Below are positions 1 through 7,497 of a stretch of DNA of 14,518 nt, one piece after another (position 1 is the stretch's first letter; every line of letters begins with the position of its first letter). Source of the DNA: Thiotrichales bacterium (GTDB lineage Bacteria > Pseudomonadota > Gammaproteobacteria > UWMA-0217); NCBI GenBank assembly GCA_024763135.1, contig JANTGD010000051.1, positions 1 to 14,518 on the forward strand, in the 5' to 3' direction. The notes beneath the pieces were generated by a model, which saw only the letters and a program-made list of their open reading frames with translations, was not told the origin of the DNA and ran no database searches. The translations under genes were made by a program, and so were the position numbers.

Positions 1-332
1 ACGCCAGCCTGGGTGCCCGTCAACCACTCGCCTAATTTCAGCGCTGCGAGACCAATGGGGCCAAAGGTAAAAGGATTGCTAATCCATACTAACGCTGCAG
101 CAATTGGCAGATTGACGCGAAAATAGATAGCCAGCAGCGCCGCGACCACCATTTGTGAGGGAGCGGGAATGAACACCATGAACAGACCAATGGCGACGGC
201 GCCCGCTACGGAATGCCGGTTGAGATGCCAAATATTGGGATCGTGCAGCCGATCTTTCAGTGGACCCAACCATTTTTGTTGTTTGACCGTATGCGGTGCC
301 GGGACGAAACGCCTGAGGAATTTCCGTGGCAT
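1..332 (-). CDS. DUF2062 family membrane protein (partial, C-terminus beyond the left edge)
   Basis: Translating the minus strand from the ATG at 332-330 gives MPRKFLRRFVPAPHTV, then WLGPLKDRLHDPNIWHLNRH, a hydrophobic stretch (about residues 45-70) and WISNPFTFGPIGLAAL near residues 81-96. The order basic N-terminus, LHDPN-WHLNR box, hydrophobic helix, then NP-T-GP motif is characteristic of DUF2062 inner-membrane proteins, whose function is unknown. About 110 codons are present and the rest lies off the window. I chose this start because the frame upstream lacks another good start and family members begin in the same way. No strong Shine-Dalgarno is visible. It is divergent from comEC. In Pseudomonas aeruginosa a DUF2062 gene also flanks comEC-exbB-exbD-lpxK, so the neighbourhood is conserved. 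The longer reading frame at 79-378 is an out-of-frame shadow. Confidence 0.85.
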   Translation of the reverse strand, partial: MPRKFLRRFVPAPHTVKQQKWLGPLKDRLHDPNIWHLNRHSVAGAVAIGLFMVFIPAPSQMVVAALLAIYFRVNLPIAAALVWISNPFTFGPIGLAALKLGEWLTGTQAG

Positions 333-503
333 GGTCTTGCTGCTGTGGCCTGTTCTTGGGAAGGGTAATTTCTGACATTTCGACTTAAATCTCAACAGAA
401 AATCTTTGAGCTTGCAGGTTTTTTTAAACTCTCTTGACTTATGCCACGTTAAAACTGCCACACAGATCTAACCCCGGACCGCGTTGATTTTGATAATGCA
501 GGC
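333..503. other. Divergent intergenic region between the DUF2062 gene and comEC
   Basis: This 171-bp gap must hold the promoters of two divergent genes. A TTGACT box lies at 434-439 on the plus strand, but I find no matching -10 hexamer 16-18 nt downstream. A T-run at 420-425 is not preceded by a good hairpin. No gene is supported here. Confidence 0.4.
358..365 (+). other. KOPS-like octamer GGGAAGGG
   Basis: Matches the E. coli KOPS consensus GGGNAGGG on the plus strand, just upstream of the DUF2062 start. In E. coli these octamers orient FtsK toward dif. Confidence 0.35.
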
Positions 504-2837
504 ATGTTGTTGCGTGCACTCATGTTTCTGATTGGCGTTTTCGGGCTTTATCGGCTGCCAGAATTACCGGCGCTATGGCCGTGCCTGCTGGTGCTGATCT
601 TGCTGTTGCCCGCACTGCTGTATATCAAAACGCCGTGGCAGCTCCCTTTGTGGGCCATTTTGGGATTCTGCTGGGCCGTGCTGCAGAGTGCAGCCTTGCT
701 CGATGCACGTTGGCCCGTCGATGACTCGGGAAAAGAGGTCGTCGCCACAATTGAAGTGGTGGGCATCCCGAAAGTCGCACCTCGCCGCAGTAAATTCGAG
801 GCGCGGGTGTTGGCGCTGCACAACGATACTCACCCGTTGAAAGGAGCACGTATCCGGCTAAGCTGGTATCGCGATGCGCCCGCTCTGGAACCGGGACAGA
901 TTTGGCGCTTGCGGCTCCGCTTGAAGGCACCGCGTGGTTTCAGCAATCCAGGTAATTTCGATTACGAACAATGGCTATTTCGGCACAACATTGCCGCCAC
1001 TGGCTATGTACGCAAAGACCCCCAAAATCAGCTGGTGGGAGAGTCTCGCTGGAGTCTCGATCGTTGGCGCGCGAGATTCGCAAAGCAGTTGATCGATGCA
1101 GAGTCACTGCAACAGCCCGGAATCCTCAAGGCCTTGTTAATTGGTGATCGCAACGATGTCAGCCCAGCGCAGTGGGACATGCTGACCCGCACCGGCACCA
1201 ACCACCTGTTGGCGATTTCCGGATTACATATTGGACTGGCGGCCAGCCTGGGCTATCTTCTGGCGCAGGGACTCTGGCGCCTATGGCCTATGCTTTGCCT
1301 ATGGTATCCGCGGCAGCGGGCTGCGGCATTGTTCAGTCTGCCGCCCGCGGTAATCTACGCCGCGCTGGCTGGTTTTTCCATTCCCACCCAAAGAGCATTG
1401 CTGATGCTCAGTTTGTTCTGTCTGAACATTCTTGCGGGGCGGCGCCAGCATCCGTTGAACGTGCTCGGCTGGGGTCTGTTGGGTGTTTTGGTGTGGGATA
1501 CTAAAGCGGTGCTCGATCCAGGGTTTTGGTTGTCGTTTACCGCAGTCACTGTGATCTTTCTGCTGAGCACCTTCCATCCTGCGAAAAATCGTTGGCACGC
1601 TGCGTGGCGCGTGCAGTTGGCACTTTCACTATTGCTCGCGCCTTTGACGCTCATCTTCTTTTCGCAGGCGTCTGTGGTTTCTCCGCTGAGTAATCTTCTG
1701 GCTGTTCCTTACGTGAGCATCGGCGTGGTACCGGTACTTTTGATCGGTGCGATAACCAGCTTTGTCTACACGCCCCTCGCCAACGCGCTGTTGCAGCTGG
1801 CTGATAGTATGCTGGCGGTTTTTTTTCGTGTATTGGCATGGGCCGCAGAGCTCGATGGCGCGGCCTGGCACCAGGCTTTGGGGGCACAAGCATGGCTAGC
1901 GGGTGCAGTACTGTTCTGGTTATTGCTGTGGCTACTACCCAGAGGGTTGCCCGGCAGACTCTTACCCCTGGTGCTGCTGATTCCCTTCGCCTGGGGTCAG
2001 CCTCGTTTCGCTGCCGGTCGCTTTGATATCATCGCCTTGGATGTAGGGCAGGGGCTGTCTGTCGTTGTGGAAACCGCGCAACACACACTGGTCTACGATA
2101 CAGGACCTTCGCTGGGACAACATACGGCCGCCGAACTCGTGTTGATTCCTTTTCTCCAATTCGAGCAACGCGCCCAGATCGATGCCCTGGTTGTGAGTCA
2201 TTCGGATGATGATCATGCCGGTGGCGTCGCCGATCTGCTGCGTGCCGAGATAACGCACACGGTCTATTCGTCGGTGGATCACCTGCCTCACAGCCGGCGT
2301 ACCCCACAGCCTTGTGTCGCAGGTCAGCATTGGAGCTGGGACGGGGTGAACTTCGAGTTTCTGCACCCGGACTCCGCTTGGCGCGGCAAGGACAATAACC
2401 GCAGCTGCGTATTGCGCATCAGCAATGCTGCGGGCAGCGTCCTACTCGCGGGTGATATTGAACGTAGCGCAGAAGCGCATCTGCGCCAGACACAGCGCGA
2501 AAAACTGCGCAGTGACGTACTTTTTATGCCACATCACGGGAGTTTGACTTCGTCCACCTCAGCATTCATCGATGCGGTGGCGCCCCATTATGCGATTGCC
2601 TCCGTGGGCTTTAGGAATCGCTTTGGGTTCCCCAAACCGGAGGTCCTGCAACGGTATACCGCACGTGGGATAGAGGTCTTGCGAACCGACTGTGGGGGCG
2701 CTGTTCGCATGCGCTTCGACCGCCCTGCAGAATCGCCATCGATTTTCGCGTACCGGCCTGCGCATTGCAGAGTGTGGTCCGGTACAGATTGTTTAGGAAG
2801 CTGCTCGTCACTGCAAGCCCAGGCCAAAGGGCGCTGA
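504..2837 (+). CDS. comEC: DNA internalization-related competence protein ComEC/Rec2
   Basis: 777 aa, full length for the proteobacterial family. In order: two or three N-terminal hydrophobic helices (residues 1-70) and a DUF4131-like soluble segment; a Competence domain containing TGTNHLLAISGLHIGLAA (about 230-247) followed by many membrane helices to about residue 505; and a C-terminal metallo-beta-lactamase-like domain. That last domain shows LDVGQG (512-517), the metal motif SHSDDDHAGG (H566, D570, H571) and MPHHGS (675-680). Family role: inner-membrane channel that takes one strand of transforming DNA into the cytoplasm, with the lactamase-like domain possibly degrading the other. All metal-site residues look intact. 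The ATG at 504 gives a proper hydrophobic N-terminus; its ribosome site is weak (AGG only 1 nt away). No pilus or comEA gene is in the window, so competence itself cannot be inferred. E. coli ycaI sits likewise before msbA. Confidence 0.95.
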   Translation: MLLRALMFLIGVFGLYRLPELPALWPCLLVLILLLPALLYIKTPWQLPLWAILGFCWAVLQSAALLDARWPVDDSGKEVVATIEVVGIPKVAPRRSKFEARVLALHNDTHPLKGARIRLSWYRDAPALEPGQIWRLRLRLKAPRGFSNPGNFDYEQWLFRHNIAATGYVRKDPQNQLVGESRWSLDRWRARFAKQLIDAESLQQPGILKALLIGDRNDVSPAQWDMLTRTGTNHLLAISGLHIGLAASLGYLLAQGLWRLWPMLCLWYPRQRAAALFSLPPAVIYAALAGFSIPTQRALLMLSLFCLNILAGRRQHPLNVLGWGLLGVLVWDTKAVLDPGFWLSFTAVTVIFLLSTFHPAKNRWHAAWRVQLALSLLLAPLTLIFFSQASVVSPLSNLLAVPYVSIGVVPVLLIGAITSFVYTPLANALLQLADSMLAVFFRVLAWAAELDGAAWHQALGAQAWLAGAVLFWLLLWLLPRGLPGRLLPLVLLIPFAWGQPRFAAGRFDIIALDVGQGLSVVVETAQHTLVYDTGPSLGQHTAAELVLIPFLQFEQRAQIDALVVSHSDDDHAGGVADLLRAEITHTVYSSVDHLPHSRRTPQPCVAGQHWSWDGVNFEFLHPDSAWRGKDNNRSCVLRISNAAGSVLLAGDIERSAEAHLRQTQREKLRSDVLFMPHHGSLTSSTSAFIDAVAPHYAIASVGFRNRFGFPKPEVLQRYTARGIEVLRTDCGGAVRMRFDRPAESPSIFAYRPAHCRVWSGTDCLGSCSSLQAQAKGR
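2046..2053 (+). other. KOPS-like octamer GGGCAGGG
   Basis: Matches GGGNAGGG on the plus strand. It sits in the comEC codons for the conserved Gly-Gln-Gly of LDVGQG, so coding constraint alone may explain it. Confidence 0.3.
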
Positions 2838-2949
2838 TCTACGGCGTGTCAGCCTGGCAATGACTAAGACAATCCAGCGTCATGTGAGGCAGGAGAAACT
2901 CTAGTTACGTCAGTCTCTGCATAAGCGCGCGGTGTTCTCGGAAAATCTC

Positions 2950-3002
2950 TTAGCGGAGAATCACTACCGGGCCGCTAAAAATGCAAACTGGGCGGGCAGT
3001 TT
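2950..3002. repeat. Two tandem inverted repeats between comEC and exbB
   Basis: TTAGCGG at 2950-2956 is complementary to CCGCTAA at 2972-2978 (7-bp arms, 15-nt loop). AAACTG at 2985-2990 is complementary to CAGTTT at 2997-3002 (6-bp arms, 6-nt loop). Neither is followed by a T-run, so they are not standard intrinsic terminators. Together with the palindrome just downstream they form a dense structured block. Confidence 0.6.
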
Positions 3003-3005
3003 CAA

Positions 3006-3042
3006 CATAGCGGATTTCTCCAGGGCTGCGAAATCCGCTATG
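3006..3042. repeat. Perfect 13-bp inverted repeat upstream of exbB
   Basis: CATAGCGGATTTC (3006-3018) and GAAATCCGCTATG (3030-3042) are exact reverse complements around an 11-nt loop. The right arm overlaps the likely -10 hexamer of the exbB promoter. This suggests an operator, or a hairpin at the end of the comEC message. There is no T-run after it. The spacing and sequence do not match a Fur box. Confidence 0.75.
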
Positions 3043-3044
3043 AT
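3015..3044 (+). promoter_or_regulatory. Putative sigma70 promoter for exbB-exbD(-msbA-lpxK)
   Basis: TATGAT at 3039-3044 is a 5/6 match to the -10 consensus and is followed by a GC-rich discriminator, ACGCGCCGTT. The -35 region (about 3015-3021, TTTCTCC) is poor. Transcription would start near 3050, about 30 nt before the chosen exbB start. The -10 is partly inside the right arm of the 13-bp palindrome, so a protein bound there could block it. Confidence 0.45.
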
Positions 3045-3079
3045 ACGCGCCGTTCTATCCTAAGACAGTGAAGTCAAAG

Positions 3080-3715
3080 ATGTTTGAATTGGTAAAAGCA
3101 GGTGGTTGGCTCATGGTGCCGATCATTGCATGTTCTATTGTGGCGCTGGCCATTATTATCGAACGTTTCTGGAGTCTAAGACGCGATAAAGTCATTCCTG
3201 ACCAGCTCGTTGGAAAAATCTGGCACTGGGTACAGCAGAAACAAATGACGGCTGAGCGCCTCAGAGACCTCAAAGAAGGCTCTCCTTTGGGAAGGATTCT
3301 GGCGGCGGGCATTGTCAACGCCAATCAGCCACGTGAGATCATGAAGGAAAGCCTGGAGGACGCGGGGCGTCACGTGGTGCTGGATCTCGAGCGCTATCTC
3401 AATACCTTGGGAACTTGCGCGGCCATTACCCCCCTGCTCGGTCTGCTGGGTACCGTGGTTGGTATGATTCAGGTGTTCAGTGTCATTACCGCAGTGGGCG
3501 TCGGGGATCCCGGCCAGCTCGCGGGTGGAATATCCAAAGCGCTGATTACCACAGCGGCGGGAATCAGCGTCGCCATTCCCAGTCTGTTCTTCTATCGTTA
3601 TTTCCGTGGTAAGGTCGATGAATTGATCGTGGACATGGAACAAGAGGCACTGAAACTGGTGGATGCATTCCACGGTAACGCAAACACTGACAAGAAATTA
3701 GGCCAGGCGGCATGA
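3080..3715 (+). CDS. exbB: ExbB/TolQ/MotA-family proton channel protein
   Basis: 211 aa from the ATG at 3080. Three membrane segments: residues about 10-29, 113-136 (AAITPLLGLLGTVVGMIQ, the family signature) and 152-173 (KALITTAAGISVAIPSLFFY), with a cytoplasmic loop between the first two, as in ExbB and TolQ. These proteins form a pentameric ring that, with ExbD/TolR, uses the proton gradient to drive an envelope partner. A GTG at 3068 in the same frame would add four residues (MKSK). I prefer 3080 because family members begin MFELVKAGGW and GAAG (3070-3073) lies 6 nt upstream. The stop overlaps the exbD start (ATGA), indicating translational coupling. No tonB, tolA or tolB is nearby, so the partner is unknown. 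P. aeruginosa has the equivalent exbB2-exbD2 beside comEC and lpxK. Confidence 0.92.
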   Translation: MFELVKAGGWLMVPIIACSIVALAIIIERFWSLRRDKVIPDQLVGKIWHWVQQKQMTAERLRDLKEGSPLGRILAAGIVNANQPREIMKESLEDAGRHVVLDLERYLNTLGTCAAITPLLGLLGTVVGMIQVFSVITAVGVGDPGQLAGGISKALITTAAGISVAIPSLFFYRYFRGKVDELIVDMEQEALKLVDAFHGNANTDKKLGQAA

Positions 3716-4125
3716 AGTTCAGAGCACGATCGGATGAGGAGCTGAGCATCGGCCTGACACCTCTGATCGATGTGGTCTTCATTTTGCTGATCTTCTTTAT
3801 GGTCACCACGACCTTCGATCGCAGTTCCGAACTCAAGATTGACCTGCCCGAAGCAAGTGAAGAAACACCTCAGGAGAAGGGCAAGATTCTGGAGATCGCC
3901 ATCGATGCCGATGGTCAATATTTCGTCAATCAAGTCCGTGTGATCAGCAACAAGCCACAAGCGCTTTATCTAGCGCTGCGCAAGTTTGTGGGAGACGACA
4001 AAACCATCCCGGTCATTATCAAAGCCGATGCGCGCACGCCGCATCAAGCCGTGGTGACGGCCATGGATACCGTAGGCCGCATTGGTTTACGGCGGATGTC
4101 AATTGCCACCAGCTATTCACAATAA
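3712..4125 (+). CDS. exbD: ExbD/TolR-family biopolymer transport protein
   Basis: 137 aa. A short cytoplasmic N-terminus (MKFRARSDEELSIGL) precedes one membrane helix (about residues 15-33, TPLIDVVFILLIFFMVTTTF), then a periplasmic domain of about 100 residues. Asp20 in TPLIDV corresponds to the essential proton-path aspartate of ExbD/TolR. It is the stator partner of the preceding ExbB-like channel. The ATG overlaps the exbB stop by 4 nt (ATGA), so the two are coupled and probably made in a fixed ratio. The 84 nt to msbA contain no clear promoter or terminator, so read-through into msbA-lpxK is likely. Whether the pair serves TonB-type uptake, Tol-type envelope constriction or something tied to lipid A export cannot be told from sequence. 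Confidence 0.92.
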   Translation: MKFRARSDEELSIGLTPLIDVVFILLIFFMVTTTFDRSSELKIDLPEASEETPQEKGKILEIAIDADGQYFVNQVRVISNKPQALYLALRKFVGDDKTIPVIIKADARTPHQAVVTAMDTVGRIGLRRMSIATSYSQ

Positions 4126-4209
4126 TTCGGTGGGCTGGTATTGCATCTCTAGTGTGCCATTGAGTCCCACCGCATTGCTGTCACAGGTGTGCGCACCTCA
4201 CTCCAGCGC

Positions 4210-5937
4210 ATGAGCGCAACGCAGGGTATCTACCGCCGCCTGGCGGGTTACAGCTTTCGTCATTGGCAATGGCTTGCGGTGGCCGTTGCCGGGATGGTGG
4301 TGACTGCGGTCAGCGAACCTTCTTTTGCCGCCTTGATGAAACCGTTGCTCGACGGCAGTTTCGTCGCGCGCGACCCCCAGGCAATCCGTTGGGTGCCTGC
4401 CTTACTGATTCTCATCTTCTTCCTTGCAAGTATCGCAAGTTTTATCACCAATTATTTTATGGCGCGCGTGGGCCGCGCGGTCATCAAGCAGATTCGCGAC
4501 GAACTCTGCGCCAAATACTTGCGTCTGCCCACAAGTTACTATGACGGTACCAACAGTGGTCAGCTGATTTCCAAAATGACCTTTGATGTGGAGCAAGTCG
4601 CCGAGGCCGCGACCACGGCTATCACGGTATTGGTTCGCGATACTCTGACAATCATTGGTCTGCTCGGTTGGATGTTTTATCTGAGCTGGCAACTGACTTC
4701 GAGTTTTATACTTGTTGCACCCTTGGTGGCGGTGATCGCAGGCTGGGTCACCAAGCGGTTTCGCCGCATCAGCCAGCGCATTCAGGCCTCTATGGGAGAT
4801 GTGACACACGTCGCTCAGGAATTGATCGAAGGGGAGCGCGTGATCAAGGTGTTTGGCGGGCAGCAGTATGAACAGTCGCGCTTCAGCGATGCCAATGAAC
4901 ACAATCGGCGCCTGAATCTCAAGCTGGCCGCCACGCGTGCCGGTGCCGCCCCGGTGTTGCAGTTTCTCGTTGCCGTCGTTCTGGCGGGGATTATTCTGTT
5001 CGCCACACAACAACGCTTCCACGAACAAATCTCCGTTGGAGCATTCATGTCGTTTATGACAGCCATGATGTTGTTATTACAGCCTGTTCGCCGGCTGGCC
5101 AATATCAATGCCACCATCCAGCGTGGGATTGCCGCAGGCGAGAGTTTATTCGAAATCCTCGACATGAGTGAGGAAGAAGATCCCGGCACGTTGAGCCTCA
5201 CCGGCGCCAGGGGGGAAATCGAATACCAGCACGTGGCATTTCGCTATGGTCCGGACAAGCCTGTGCTCGACGATATCACACTCAACATTCCCGCAGGTCA
5301 GACCTGCGCATTAGTCGGGCGCTCTGGGAGTGGTAAAACGACGCTGGTCAATCTACTGCCTCGTCTGTACCCTCTTCAGGCAGGTCAGATTCTGCTCGAT
5401 GGTGTCGACATCAATCGCCTGTCACTCGCGAGCCTGCGCGATCAAATCGCCTATGTGGGTCAGCAGGTCACTCTGTTCAATGACACCGTGCGCAACAATG
5501 TTGCCTATGGTCGACTGAGGGATACCCCCGAAGCTCGCGTCATCGAGGCATTGCAAATGGCTAACGCACTGGAATTTGTGGAATCTCTGCCGCAAGGATT
5601 GGATACACAGATCGGGGAAAAAGGGTTGTTACTTTCAGGTGGGCAACGCCAGCGTTTATCGATTGCGCGTGCATTGCTGAAAAATGCACCGGTGCTGATT
5701 TTCGATGAAGCGACCGCGTCTCTGGACAATGAGTCGGAGAAAAAGATTCAAGCCGCGATGGAAACTCTATTGGCGGGTCGCACGACATTGGTCATTGCCC
5801 ATCGACTTTCCACAATCAAGAATGCTGATATGATCGTGGTGTTGGAACAGGGAAAGGTCGTAGAGCAGGGTACGCATGAAACCTTGCTGGCGCACCAGGG
5901 CGTATACGCGCATCTTTATGCATTGCAGTTTGCGTAA
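4210..5937 (+). CDS. msbA: Lipid A export ABC transporter, ATP-binding/permease protein MsbA
   Basis: Half-size ABC exporter, 575 aa from the ATG at 4210 (E. coli MsbA has 582). The N-terminal half holds about six membrane helices and the family signature EPSFAALMKPLLDGSF (about 29-44). The nucleotide-binding domain shows Walker A GRSGSGKT (370-377), ABC signature LSGGQRQR (475-482), Walker B LIFDEATASLD (D499, catalytic E500) and the switch histidine H531 in IAHRLST. It flips core lipid A from the inner to the outer leaflet of the inner membrane as a homodimer. Adjacent lpxK makes the finished substrate, as in E. coli msbA-lpxK. A GTG at 4189 would add seven residues. Neither start has a good Shine-Dalgarno; I prefer 4210 because MSATQGIYRRL resembles family N-termini. 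All ATPase motifs are intact. Confidence 0.95.
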   Translation: MSATQGIYRRLAGYSFRHWQWLAVAVAGMVVTAVSEPSFAALMKPLLDGSFVARDPQAIRWVPALLILIFFLASIASFITNYFMARVGRAVIKQIRDELCAKYLRLPTSYYDGTNSGQLISKMTFDVEQVAEAATTAITVLVRDTLTIIGLLGWMFYLSWQLTSSFILVAPLVAVIAGWVTKRFRRISQRIQASMGDVTHVAQELIEGERVIKVFGGQQYEQSRFSDANEHNRRLNLKLAATRAGAAPVLQFLVAVVLAGIILFATQQRFHEQISVGAFMSFMTAMMLLLQPVRRLANINATIQRGIAAGESLFEILDMSEEEDPGTLSLTGARGEIEYQHVAFRYGPDKPVLDDITLNIPAGQTCALVGRSGSGKTTLVNLLPRLYPLQAGQILLDGVDINRLSLASLRDQIAYVGQQVTLFNDTVRNNVAYGRLRDTPEARVIEALQMANALEFVESLPQGLDTQIGEKGLLLSGGQRQRLSIARALLKNAPVLIFDEATASLDNESEKKIQAAMETLLAGRTTLVIAHRLSTIKNADMIVVLEQGKVVEQGTHETLLAHQGVYAHLYALQFA

Positions 5938-6001
5938 GCAGTAGTTTCTGCATGGCATAATGGCGATACTTTCAATCGACCGGACGTGTTTCAATTAACG
6001 C

Positions 6002-6985
6002 ATGCTTGATCTCACCCGCCATTGGTATCGCAACGGTCCCGGTGCTTTTTTGTTGCTTCCGCTGACTGGACTCTATTGCCTGCTCGCCCAGCTACGACGC
6101 CGCTGGCTAATGCCCCAAGCCAAGCCCTTACCGCAAGGGGTAAAGCTGATCATCGTCGGTAATATTACCGTGGGCGGGACAGGCAAGACGCCAATGGTCA
6201 TTTGGCTGGCGGAATATCTGCGCGCCCATGGAATGCGGCCAGGAATTGTGAGTCGCGGTTACGGAGGCAAACACGACAAACCCCTTCTGGTCACCGCCAA
6301 CAGCGATGCGCGCAGTGTGGGCGATGAGGCGGTGGTGATTGCGCGGCGCACCGACTGTCCAGTGTGGGTCTGCCGTGATCGTCCTGCGGCCATTCAGGCG
6401 CTACTTGCAGCCTATGACGTGGACATCATCGTTGCTGACGATGGACTCCAACACTATCGGATGCCACGGGACATCGAAATTGCCATGATTGATGGCGCGC
6501 GGCGTTTTGGCAATGGCCTGTGCCTTCCTTCGGGGCCACTGCGGGAACCTGTCTCGCGTTTACAGGAAGTCGATTTTCGGGTCGTCACCGGCAGTTTGGT
6601 GGATGAAGGCGAATACAGCATGGAAATCGTCGGTGAAGAGTGCGTCAATCTGCGTAGTCCGGCCAAACGCATGCCGCTCAAAAACTTGGACGCCAGTGAA
6701 ATTAACGCGGTGGCCGGGTTAGGCAATCCTTCACGATTCTTTTTCAAACTCGAGAGCGCCGGCCTGGAAGTCAATCGGCGTATCTTCCCAGATCATCATA
6801 AGTACACGGTTGAAGATTTTCGCTACGATAACGCGCATCCTATCGTCATGACTGAGAAAGATGCGGTAAAATGCTCAGCGTTCGCGGACGAACGGTTTTG
6901 GTATATTCCGATTCGTGCGAAACCTGAACCGGCTTTTGCCAATGAACTTCTTCGTCGTATCAAGGAATCCCAAAGTGGACAGTAA
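6002..6985 (+). CDS. lpxK: Tetraacyldisaccharide 4'-kinase LpxK
   Basis: 327 aa, almost exactly the length of E. coli LpxK (328). An N-terminal hydrophobic helix (about residues 14-30) anchors it to the inner membrane. The unusual P-loop is VGNITVGGTGKTPM, with the nucleotide-binding stretch G58-T63. VSRGYGGK follows near residues 82-89, and the family motif DDGLQHY sits at 146-152. It phosphorylates the 4' position of the tetraacyl disaccharide in lipid A synthesis, using ATP. It lies 64 nt after msbA; CATAAT in this gap (about 5956) resembles a -10, but I see no matching -35. Its last 11 nt overlap the start of ycaR, pointing to coupling. No clear ribosome site precedes the ATG. Confidence 0.96.
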   Translation: MLDLTRHWYRNGPGAFLLLPLTGLYCLLAQLRRRWLMPQAKPLPQGVKLIIVGNITVGGTGKTPMVIWLAEYLRAHGMRPGIVSRGYGGKHDKPLLVTANSDARSVGDEAVVIARRTDCPVWVCRDRPAAIQALLAAYDVDIIVADDGLQHYRMPRDIEIAMIDGARRFGNGLCLPSGPLREPVSRLQEVDFRVVTGSLVDEGEYSMEIVGEECVNLRSPAKRMPLKNLDASEINAVAGLGNPSRFFFKLESAGLEVNRRIFPDHHKYTVEDFRYDNAHPIVMTEKDAVKCSAFADERFWYIPIRAKPEPAFANELLRRIKESQSGQ

Positions 6986-7166
6986 ATTGCTCGAAATACT
7001 CGTATGCCCGGTCACCAAGGGGCCGCTCATTTACGACAAGAAACACCAGGAGTTGATTTCTAAAACAGCGCGTTTGGCCTACCCAATCCGCGACGGTATC
7101 CCCGTGATGCTGGAAGAGGAGGCCCGTGAGCTGAGCGTAGAAGAGGTAGAAGCCCTGCGCGACTGA
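6975..7166 (+). CDS. ycaR: Trm112/YcaR-family small protein (UPF0434)
   Basis: 63 aa. The core reads LLEILVCPVTKGPL, then LAYPIRDGIPVMLEEEAREL, which is the conserved pattern of the YcaR/Trm112p-like family found next to lpxK and kdsB. Members are small zinc-ribbon-like proteins. This one keeps only the single Cys of the first CPxC knuckle (CPVT), so zinc binding is doubtful. The start is GTG at 6975, preceded by AAGGA (6962-6966) at 8-nt spacing, and it aligns with the MDxxLLEI start of E. coli YcaR. It overlaps the lpxK end by 11 nt. A longer frame opening at 6915 lies inside lpxK and is not the real start. kdsB, which usually follows, is absent. Confidence 0.9.
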   Translation: MDSKLLEILVCPVTKGPLIYDKKHQELISKTARLAYPIRDGIPVMLEEEARELSVEEVEALRD

Positions 7167-7202
7167 GGTTGCCTAAACTGATGCTTTTTCTGCAGAAACG
7201 CT

Positions 7203-7484
7203 TTAGCACAGACACTTGTGTAACTGAGCTAACTCTTCTCCACTAAACAGCTGACGCAGGATGGGATGTAACCTGTCCTCGCGGGTTTCGTCGTACAGCG
7301 GCAGGCTGTAAGTTTTTGCAGAACCACGATAGATCTCCCCAAATTGATCACTGTGGTATTCGGGTCGATCGCCAATCTCCTGAAGCACAAACAAGCCTTC
7401 AGACGGAAGGATTTCGATCAGCATGAGCGCTTGCCCCTCCAGGATCAATTGGCGATTTAAGAATTGGCTAAGCTGGGTATGCAT
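7203..7484 (-). CDS. Hypothetical protein downstream of aat
   Basis: 93 aa; I do not recognise the family. It has no signal peptide or membrane helix. Residues 15-36 form an apolar block (ILEGQALMLIEILPSEGLFVLQ) with beta-strand character. The middle is acidic and aromatic, with several Tyr residues, and the end (DRLHPILRQLFSGEELAQLHKCLC) looks helical and closes with a Cys-x-Cys. It starts 13 nt after the aat stop on the same strand, so aat and this gene are probably co-transcribed. It is convergent with ycaR, leaving only 36 nt between them. The ribosome site is weak. In many gammaproteobacteria the gene after aat is ate (arginyl-transferase), but this protein is far too short and shows none of its motifs. 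Even amino-acid usage and tight packing favour a real gene. Confidence 0.6.
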   Translation of the reverse strand: MHTQLSQFLNRQLILEGQALMLIEILPSEGLFVLQEIGDRPEYHSDQFGEIYRGSAKTYSLPLYDETREDRLHPILRQLFSGEELAQLHKCLC

Positions 7485-7497
7485 CGGTCACGCGTAA

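Noticed and set aside
79..378. 99-aa minus-strand ORF
   Set aside because: Out of frame with the clear DUF2062 coding sequence on the same strand; no family pattern.
3176..3673. 165-aa minus-strand ORF
   Set aside because: Antisense shadow of exbB; the composition is that of a reverse-complement translation.
4402..5028. 208-aa minus-strand ORF
   Set aside because: Antisense to the MsbA membrane domain; no motif and no ribosome site.
7187..7198. TTTCTGCAGAAA palindrome between ycaR and the 93-aa gene as a bidirectional terminator
   Set aside because: The palindrome has no room for a loop and no U-run follows; not a credible intrinsic terminator.
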